64,000 nt of DNA from Zhengitettix transpicula (Eukaryota; Arthropoda; Insecta; Orthoptera; Tetrigidae). Position numbers and translations under genes: made by a program. The DNA is taken from contig CM073591.1 of the NCBI GenBank assembly GCA_037074705.1, positions 31,042,587 to 31,106,586 of the forward strand, in the 5' to 3' direction. Of the stretch, positions 56,160 through 64,000 are shown piece after piece. Numbering within the stretch: position 1 is the stretch's first letter; each line of letters opens with the position of its first letter. Below the pieces are notes generated by a model that was given only the letters and a program-made list of their open reading frames with translations, made no database searches and was not told the DNA's origin.

Positions 56160-57150
56160 TTTTAAAGAGGATGGCAGAGGATCAGAACGAACAGTCATGG
56201 AATAGATTTTTGGATTGTTTGGAAGCAGCGTTTGAGAGATCAGAGTTGGAAAGGAGTGACTGAAGGCAGTTTGGAAGGCAGACATGAAATAATTTTTGGA
56301 AGACATGGTAATAGTTTATCAGAAGAAAGTTGGTACTGTTTTCTAAGCCTTTTTTTTAAAAAAATTTTTTTAGGGCAACAGGCTACATGAGGGTGATCTA
56401 CATTGGGCAACTCCCCTTTAATAGCATAGGAAGGGATTTGAAAGGGGGGATGCGGAAGGGTAGAGGAAGGTAGCCAAGGGTTAACTAGGGCCCCCAGGCT
56501 ATATTTTAAGGATCCTACCCGGCATTCGCCTAAAGAAATGCAGGGAAAACCCTAGGAAAACCTGCATCGGGTAGGTCGGGCATTGTGTACTTGTCCCACG
56601 CCCTTCCGAGAGCGCAGAAGGAGTTTGCTGTGGGGACGCAGCATTCCCTTCTCCGTGCCTCGACCAGTTTAGGAGGCACCTGGCCGACTATTCCAATGGG
56701 AATAGCGATCAACTCTTACCTTATGCCCAAGGTCTGCGACCCCGGAACCTACACCTCTCAAAACAGACCGAGGTGCTTCGGCTTGTGGGAACCTCAGTTC
56801 AAAAACGGAGAGGAAAAGGCATACCCAAAGGTAGCCCCTTCGTATATCTCCTAAAAGGTTCTGCCTGCGAGAGAAAATCCCTCGCAGGTTACCTGCGAGA
56901 GAATTCTCTCGCAGGCTTGTCTTCTCCAATTTTAGAAGCGGTGAGGGTTGAACCAGCTAATGAGCAGATTTTGAGAAACGCTGTGATTAAAGAGTTATTC
57001 AAGCAGTTTTTGGGGTGAAATATTTTGGATGAAACAGATGAGGAAATTTTTGATAAAGCTTTGGGAGGAAGATCCAAAAGACTTCTGAAAGAGCTTTTTT
57101 TTTACGAAGTTGATGTGCAGCTGTCGGCCAGAGCGAAAACTACAAACTGC
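56160..57150 (+). pseudogene. Broken ORF interrupted by a family A insertion
   Basis: Upstream of the insertion, the plus strand reads MAEDQNEQSWNRFLDCLEAA then FERSELERSD. After a frame change it gives HGNSLSEESWYCFLS. On the far side it continues ILEAVRVEPANEQILRNAVI, KELFKQFLG, a stop, then NILDETDEEIFDKALGGRSK. The polar, helical composition and flow across the family A insertion suggest an older coding sequence, perhaps an N-terminal domain of a mobile element protein. I do not recognise the family. Confidence 0.35.
56345..56917 (-). repeat. Family A retroposon inserted in a broken ORF
   Basis: The flanks TGTTTTCT (56337-56344) and TGTCTTCT (56918-56925) are an imperfect eight-base duplication. 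The T-rich end is at the left. The right end has two hairpins in tandem, the last one the perfect palindrome around CCTGCGAGAGAATTCTCTCG. Confidence 0.88.
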
Positions 57151-57189
57151 GAGGAGTAAAAGGTATAAAATAAGTGTAAATAAGTAGCC

Positions 57190-57910
57190 CAAAAAAAGAC
57201 AAAAAAATAAGTGTTAATTAAATACTTTACTATGTTTCTGCAATCCTTGTTGCTTTCGTCAGGTGATTCATGAAACGCAAGAACCCGTACAACACAAAAA
57301 AATAGGCGACGAACTCAAAAGAGATCTTACGGCTCTTACGTTTCTTTAACGCAGATGTTTTATATTTTAATTTTAAAAGGTATATACATCGGAACCTATT
57401 TACTTTAAAAGAACTTTACTGTGCTACACCGCTCAAAGATTTCCGACAAAATAACCTCGGGCCCGGGTTCCACATATTTTTACGATGAAATAAATTGTCA
57501 CTTAAATCAAGTATATTTTTCTAACGTGGAAAGACAAATTTATGAGTACTTATTGCGACTTTCGGCCTAAATACGAATTTTAACGCCTGCTGTAGCTGTA
57601 GCCGCAGTCATTTAGTATAGGTTAATGAATGACTCGTTTCTTTATTACGGTAATGGTTGTAATTAATTGTTAAACTAAATCTGCCGTAATGACAAATCTC
57701 GCTGTAAGGCGCCGTTGTTTCCTTATCACTCTGCGACGTTGTCCAGTGACTCTAAATCAGAAGAAGTAGTGATAAAAACGGTTAGTACTACGACTGGTCA
57801 GTTGGCAACACTCACTCAAAAACGTTGTGTGGTATTTATATTAGCCTTTTTTGTCTGTATTGGCTGTCTTTCTTATTCATTATTTTCAATCAGACGTAAT
57901 TTTTCTCTTT
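57190..57910. repeat. Family B element with a 430-bp internal segment
   Basis: A left family B arm (57190-57360) holds a minus-strand core at 57262-57234: CTGACGA, GCAA, TTGC, GAAAC. A right arm (57785-57910) carries AACGTTGTGTGGTATTTATA and CAATCAGACGTAAT. Between them, 57397-57800 is the inverted partner of 60245-60640. Confidence 0.7.
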
Positions 57911-57921
57911 TTGTATAAATA

Positions 57922-58535
57922 CTAGCTGGGTGCCCGGCGTTGCTCGTGTATTTATTTATATAAACTCGAAAAAGTATTTAATTGAATACTTAAATATATT
58001 CCTTGAGTATTTCAGGATATAATTGTCACTCAGTCTTCATACATTACGAAATATTACATTGATGAAATTGTTAGCTAGACTCACAACTAATATAGCGCGA
58101 AAATTAACTTACATTTTCCGCAAGGATGGTAAAGTAATTCGTATTCTTCTTTATTACCATTGATGGAGTATTGCTGTATAAAATTATACTTTTTATTTAA
58201 AGAAAATATTTCTGCTTTATTTCATTCCTAATAAAGGAAATATTTCCTTTGTTCGTTGCGTAGTAACGTCTTTCTCTCGCGTGACGTCATTGTCTCTTGG
58301 CGCGCAGTAATTTAATATTTAATGATCACGGTTTTTAATTATAATTCTTTCCACGTGTATGCTAGGCGTTTCTCACCCTCACAGTACCGTTTCTCGTGTT
58401 TTGAAGAATTTGTGTACCAATTTTTGTTGCAATCTATCCACGCTTTTAAATTTGTATAGAAATTAACGTAAATACATACATACATACATACATACATACA
58501 TACATACAAATATACATCCTTTTTTATTATATAGA
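57922..58535 (-). mobile_element. Helitron, short form
   Basis: On the minus strand it starts TCTATATAATAAAAAAGGAT and ends GGGCACCCAGCTAG at 57922, with A before and T after. At 614 bp it is close to the copy at 63253-63855. Next to the 5' end it has a long CATA run. No coding content. Confidence 0.82.
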
Positions 58536-58539
58536 TAGA

Positions 58540-59150
58540 TTATTGACCCATTGAAACATTTCCAAGGATGTGAGAGCAATGAATTTTTATTCACTCCTCA
58601 TCCTTGTTCTCATGTTAAAGATATGCATCATAAATACACGGCTGATGCTAAATTTAAATTATCCCTTTAAGAAAACAGCGCTTCGCGACTTTACGGCTGG
58701 TCAATTTATAACTTCCTAACCATTTAAACTTTAACCTACCAGATTGTTCCGATAGCTGATGGCTTGAAGCAGGTTGAAGGTTAATTTCATGTTCTCAGGT
58801 TCAATTCTTATCGCCTTTTATTTTTATTTTTTGCAAGTGAAATATAATGATGCAAAATTATTTTTTTATCTTTAAAAGGAAAGCGAAAACCAATGAAAAT
58901 TCTTAAAGGGAAATTCTGTGCACCTGGTTTGTTTACAAAAACACAAAAGTCTTCAATTGTAACTAAAACCAGCAAAACAGGTTTTGTAAACTGTCTTTGT
59001 CAGAATTTAAAACATAATTGATTAGTAATTTAAGTAAAATATCGTCAACACACTCTCAATACGTAAAAAAATCATATTAAACTCACCCTTATTTTTATTT
59101 TTTTTTTTTTTTTAAAAAGTGCTCAAACCGTTTATTTATTTTATTTTATT
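58540..59150. other. No recognised features
   Basis: AT-rich sequence ending in a T-run followed by AAAA at 59099-59117. Confidence 0.4.
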
Positions 59151-59156
59151 TACATA

Positions 59157-60096
59157 CTAGCTGGGTGCCCGGCGTTGCCCGTGTACTTATATATATAAAC
59201 CCGAAAAGTATTAAATTAATTTTTTTAGTCAAGAAGTGACAACCTAAATCTAGTTGTTCCTAGTTCCGTACATTCTTTCGACCGACAGTGCATTAATTGA
59301 ACAGCTATAAAATACTTTGAATTTTATTGCATCAATCCCCCCCAAAAAATTTGAGTATAGCAGAATATAATTGTCCCACAGCCTTCAGACATTAGTAAAT
59401 ATTAAATTTATGAAATTGTTAACTACATTCCTAATGTAAACAAATGTTCGAGTCACGAATATGGCAGGAAAATTAACTTACATTTCCTCAAGGATCGTAA
59501 AGTATTTGAAATTGTTTCAATATTATCATTAGATGTAGTATTGCCGCATATAGTTATACTTTTTATTCAATCAAAATATTTCTGCTTCATTTCACTACTA
59601 TTTTGTTGTTGTGCAGTACCGTCGCGTAGAAACGACTCTCTCTCGCGTTTGCAGTGACGTCACGGTATCTTGCCGCGTAGTAATTTAACACAAAATGTTC
59701 AAATTTTTTAATTATAATTATTTCCACCTTAATGCTAGTCGGTTCTCACACCCACAGTACTATATACTTTTATGGCGCGTGAATGTCTCGCGTGAAAGTC
59801 TCGTTTGTATCACGCGCCAACGGATAAATGTGACGTCACGGTCTCTTGGCGCGCATTAATTTTACACTAAATTATAACATTAACACTTATGGGAAAATTC
59901 GTAAAAATAAATCAACTACAATTCTTTCCACCTTTTTGCTATGGGTTTGTCACCCCCACAGTACCGGTTCTCGATTTTGGCAGAATACGTATACCAATTT
60001 TTGTTGCATTCTGTCCACGCGATAAAATTTGTATAAAGAACAACGTAAATACATACATACATACATACAAATATACACGCTATTTTATTATATAGA
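59157..60096 (-). mobile_element. Helitron, long form with internal duplication
   Basis: On the minus strand it begins TCTATATAATAAAATAGCG at 60096 and ends GGGCACCCAGCTAG at 59157, with A before and T after. Segments around GTGACGTCACGGT, GGCGCG and CCCCACAGTAC occur twice (about 59650-59765 and 59830-59965), so the copy is an internal duplication or a hybrid of two Helitrons. Confidence 0.8.
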
Positions 60097-60119
60097 TAAT
60101 AGAGAATTTATGTTTAAAG

Positions 60120-60765
60120 TGTTGATATGTTGAAGAAAGAAAACTTTTCAGACCTATCTACGGTTTTTTTGGTACTAAATTACATATGGCAGCCCACAGC
60201 CCAGTGCAAGCTTTCTTTCGTCTTCCTAGAAAAACATCAATTTTTCTCCCCGTCGTAGTACTAACCGTTTTTATCACTAATTCTTCTGGGCACCGTCGCT
60301 GAGTGATATGGAAACAACTGCGCCTTGCAGCGAGATTTGTCATTACGGCAGGTTTAGTTTAACAATTAATTACAACCATTAACGTAATAAAGAAACGAGT
60401 CATTCATTAACCTATAGTAAATGAGTGCGGCTACAGCTTCAGCAGGGGGTTAACATTCGTATTTAGGCCGAAAGTCGCAAGAACTACTCATAAATTTGTC
60501 TTTCCACGTTATAAAAAAATACTTCATTTAAGTGACAATTTATTTCGTCATAAAAATATGTGAAACCCGGACACGAGGGTATTTACGGAAATCTTTGAGC
60601 GGTGTAGCACAGAAAAGTTCTCTTAAAATAAATAGGTACAGTTGTGTTTCTCTAGGCTCTTCTTAGCACCTGACGAACGTGACAAGGATCCCAGAAACGT
60701 TGTGTGGTATTTATATTACCTTTTTTTCTGTATTGGCTATCTTTATTATTCAATATTTAAATAAA
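60120..60765. repeat. Family B element, inverted partner of the 57-kb element
   Basis: The segment 60245-60640 is the reverse complement of 57397-57800, including GTGACAATTTATTTCGTC and TAGTACTAACCGTTTTTATC. It is followed by a family B arm with a core at 60670-60698: CTGACGA, GTGA, TCCC, GAAAC. One stem pair is broken in this copy. Confidence 0.7.
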
Positions 60766-60769
60766 CTCT

Positions 60770-62360
60770 TGGAAAGTAATGAGTGTTGCGTGTTAATGGG
60801 CGCTTGATTTTTCTGACGAGGAGTGTACATGGTCCCCCAAAATTTTATTTTCTTCGATGAGATAATAATGTGGCTACGGAACACTTGTCATGATCTACTT
60901 GCAACGCGAGTTCCATTGCGTTTATGCAGTTTATTAATAAAGGAATTGCTTCTCCCGTCACTTGCCGTAAATTTTAAAGGAATACAGCCGAATCTTGATG
61001 TTTCCCGGCATGTTTGAAGTAACCGACCGCCTGTGTAGTGTTTGTTTTCTGCGGGATGAAACCTTGGATCTTGGTCTGCAGCACGCAAGCGCCGGAGAAG
61101 AACCACGACGAGGATTTGCGCCGGTTCGCTTTGATTAACTGTGTGTGGACAAGCCGAATGCGTACACAGATCTGCGTAATTACACTGGCCTTAGGCGCTC
61201 ATTACAGTCCAGCGTGCTGTAATCGCTTTTTCTGCCAGACATTTAATAGAAATAGTTATTAAAATAATGGTCTGTGAATCACGCGAACGTCGATAAAAGT
61301 AATCGTTACGGTCTAGTGTTTCGACTATTTATCTCAATAAATGTAAATAAGAATGTTTCTGAGTGTGTATGTACGTCTACGTGCCACTAGTTAATTAATT
61401 AATATCCCTCTAAATAATCTGTCGTATTCATCTATGGTGGAATACTTTTTTTTTTCTTCACTGAAAATGTGAATCAATCACACACATCAAATATCTATAT
61501 GAAAAATTAATCTTTCTGTAGATGCATAATGCTAAACAGCTACTGTACATGTAATATCACAGTAAACCACACGACATATTACAATTACATATTCGATGCC
61601 GGACCGGAACCAATCGAGCACAACTCTCAGAGTTTACTAAATATTAAATACTGATTAAAATAATAAAATTAAAACGGCAATAAAATTACGACAAAAATGT
61701 TTAAATTATTTAACAGTTGGCAGTAGCAATTATTATTATTAAATTAGGAGGTAACAGGTGCAACACAAACAAAGAAGTGTGACGAGTGTTAAAATGGCCG
61801 ATATGAATCGTAGTAGAACTTTGAAGAGCAAAGTTGTTTAATTCGGTGAAAGGAGAGTCAAGTGGTTAGTGTGGATTCATGCAGTAGGTGAACGAGTAAA
61901 AATTATAAAAGCGGCAGAACTGATAAGAAGAACGCTGATCGTAAACAATTTTTAATGTAAAATTTTTCGGAATTCCGTCATTACCAATCATTCAAAAATG
62001 TTTATCCCACTGTTACGAAAACCCTGATCGAGAAACAGATAATATTCCTCATCGATGAAACGATCGTTCTGAAAGCTTGAGTGTGTAAAATTTAGACTGT
62101 AAAATACTTTAGTCTATCCCGTGGAATCATTACCATGAGATTATTCTATCTTCTGATTTTTCGAGTGATATGTTCCTCAGATAGTAACTACAGTATTGGG
62201 ATGATATACTTCACTTGTTCCACTGCCTGATTTGCCGAAGAAAATAAGAGTGATAATGTTCCATGTACAGGGTGTATCAGAAATACTATTCATAGTTTGG
62301 CGATTTAATGGTGGTCATGAAAATAAAGAATTTAACATAATAAATTAGTATCTAGAAATG
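60770..62360. other. No recognised features
   Basis: The ORFs at 60823-61262 lie in a GC-richer patch but have no recognisable domain. The rest is AT-rich. Confidence 0.4.
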
Positions 62361-62365
62361 TTTAA

Positions 62366-63252
62366 TCTATATAATAAAAAAGTATGTATATTTGTATGTA
62401 TGTATGTATGTATTTACGTTGTTCTTTATACAAATTTTATCGCGTGGACAGAATGCAACAAAAATTGGTATACGTATTCTGCCAAAATCGAGAACCGGTG
62501 CTGTGGGGGTGACAAACCACTAGCATAAATGTGAAAAGAATTATAATTTTAAAAAGTGATCATTAAGTGATAAATTACTGCGCGCCAATATATCATGACA
62601 TCACGCGACAGAGAGAGACGTTACTACGCGACGAACAAAGGAAATAGTTTGATTTTTCCGTAATGAAATGTTTTCATTGAATAAAAGTATAATTCTATCC
62701 AGTAATACTCCATCGAGTGATAATAAAACAATACAAAATACTTTACAATCGTTGCGGAAAATGTTAGTTAATTTAGTGAGTGCAATATGGCCACCATTTC
62801 TTTACATTTGGAATGTAGCTATCAATTTGATCACTTCAATCCTTCGTAATGTGCGAATACTGATGGACAATTATATCCTGCAATACTCAAGAAGTACTGT
62901 CTGAAGACTTACTGACAATTATTTGTTCGCGGAGAATTATATTTCTAAAGAATAACGGTGGTATGTTTGTTGCTATTATGCAATTAAATTCTATGTATCT
63001 TATAGCTATTAAATTAATGCAGTATATTTATGTATTGGTAAAGAAATTCGGAGGTATGTTTGTTGAGATTGATGCAATAAAATTCAATGTATTTTATAGC
63101 TGTTCAATTACAGCACTATTGGTCGAAATTGTGTACGGAACTAGGAATAGTTAGATTTAGGTTGTGTCTTCTTGACTAAAGATTAATATAGAATTAAATT
63201 CTTTTTCGGGTTTATATAAATAAGACACGGGCAACGTTGGGCACTCAGCTAG
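62366..63252 (+). mobile_element. Helitron, first of a head-to-tail pair
   Basis: It starts TCTATATAATAAAAAAGTAT at 62366 after an A and ends GGGCACTCAGCTAG at 63252. The next Helitron begins at the following base. The body is nearly identical to that of the Helitron at 45050-46022. The ORFs 62668-62904 and 62963-63154 are chance frames. Confidence 0.85.
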
Positions 63253-63855
63253 TCTATATAATAAAAAAGGATGTATATTTGTATGTACGTATGTATGTAT
63301 TTACGTTGTTCTTTATACAAATTTTATCGCGTGGACAGAATGGAACAAAAATTGGTATACGTATTCTGCCAAAATCGAGAACCGGTACTGTGGGGGTGAC
63401 AAGACAAACCCATAGCATAAAGGTGGAAAGAATTATAATTAAAAACCATTGTCATTAAATGTTAAATTACTGCGCGCCAAGAGACAATGACGTCACGCGA
63501 GAGAAAGACGTTAGTACGCAACGAACAAAGGAAATTCACCTTTATCAGGAATGAAATGAAGCAGAAATATTTTCTTTAAATAAAAAGTATAATTTTATAC
63601 AGCAATACTCCATCGAATGATAATAAAGAAGAATACGAATTACTTTACCATCCTTGCGGAAAATGTAAGTTAATTTTCGCGCTGTATTAGTTGTGAGTCT
63701 AGCTAACAATTTCATCAATATAATATTTCGTAATGTATGAAGACTGAGTGACGATTATATCCTGAAATACTCAAGGAATATATTTAAGTATTCAATTAAA
63801 TACTTTTTCGAGTTTATATAAATAAGTACACGAGCAACGCCGGGCAACCAGCTAG
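63253..63855 (+). mobile_element. Helitron, second of a head-to-tail pair
   Basis: It starts TCTATATAATAAAAAAGGAT directly after the CTAG of the previous copy and ends GGGCAACCAGCTAG at 63855, followed by T. It resembles the short form at 57922-58535. Confidence 0.85.
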
Positions 63856-64000
63856 TTATTAATATAATACATTATATACATATAATACTATCTCGTTGTT
63901 TTAAAGATATTCTTGTTACCATGGAAATAATAAACAGGGGAGGAAAGGTAATTCTTGGGTTGAGCCCAGCCTAACTTATTTTCATCTCCAAATTGGGGAA
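63856..64000. other. No recognised features
   Basis: AT-rich sequence to the window end. Confidence 0.4.

Noticed and set aside
45897..58510. CATA repeats as CRISPR-like or regulatory arrays
   Set aside because: They are simple tetranucleotide microsatellites that form part of the Helitron 5' region, with no spacers.
45150..63154. Conserved 63-aa protein MFVAIMQLNSMYLIAIKLMQ in two places
   Set aside because: Both copies lie in near-identical Helitrons. The identity reflects recent transposition rather than protein conservation.
1..64000. Ribosomal RNA genes, bacterial operons, prophage or CRISPR arrays
   Set aside because: None seen. The composition, transposon types and lack of dense ORFs all indicate an animal nuclear genome.

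Overview
This window is eukaryotic, non-coding-rich, AT-rich DNA crowded with transposable elements. There are no operons, no ribosome-binding sites and no long ORFs. The mobile elements are a mariner DNA transposon, a pogo-like transposon, non-LTR retrotransposon tails, GIY-YIG endonuclease fragments of Penelope-like elements, Helitrons, LTR elements with a gypsy-type primer-binding site, and tRNA-derived SINEs. This mix fits an insect with a large genome. I would guess a polyneopteran such as a cockroach, termite or stick insect, but species is an inference and was not tested.

Only one open reading frame looks like a genuine host gene: a GC-rich, intron-free stretch on the minus strand (20630-21211) encoding a 193-residue secreted, very basic protein with a signal peptide. 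Two weaker coding candidates are a signal-anchor ORF at 12220-12441 (-) and a GC-rich cysteine-bearing island at 54870-55090.

Layout: 1-3.1 kb holds three copies of an abundant poly(A) retroposon (called family A here) and a foldback repeat. 3.3-5.8 kb holds further foldback repeats (family B) and a SINE. 6.9-7.75 kb is a pogo-like element. 7.9-13 kb holds family A, LINE tails and a Penelope-like endonuclease fragment. 14.3-15.4 kb is mariner. 16.4-18.8 kb and 35.6-38.3 kb are two chains of solo-LTR-like elements separated by (AT)n tracts. 20.6-21.2 kb is the host gene. 24.04-24.41 kb is a near-perfect 154-bp-arm palindrome with a tRNA-like cloverleaf at its tip. 24.8-25.3 kb and 27.4-27.9 kb hold Penelope-like fragments. 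31 kb is a LINE inserted in a family B repeat. 39-50 kb is rich in family A, several copies with clear target-site duplications. 45-46 kb, 57.9-60.1 kb and 62.4-63.9 kb hold five Helitrons.

The most interesting theme is that family B and a related family C, which lie next to Penelope-like sequences, repeatedly carry a core of the form CTGANGA - short stem - GAAAC. This is the conserved core of a hammerhead ribozyme, and the short stem varies between copies while keeping its pairing. Helices I and III could not be established by eye. Other items worth a look are the tRNA-tipped palindrome, LTR insertion into AT microsatellites with ATAT duplications, a head-to-tail Helitron pair, and a Helitron carrying a Penelope-like fragment.
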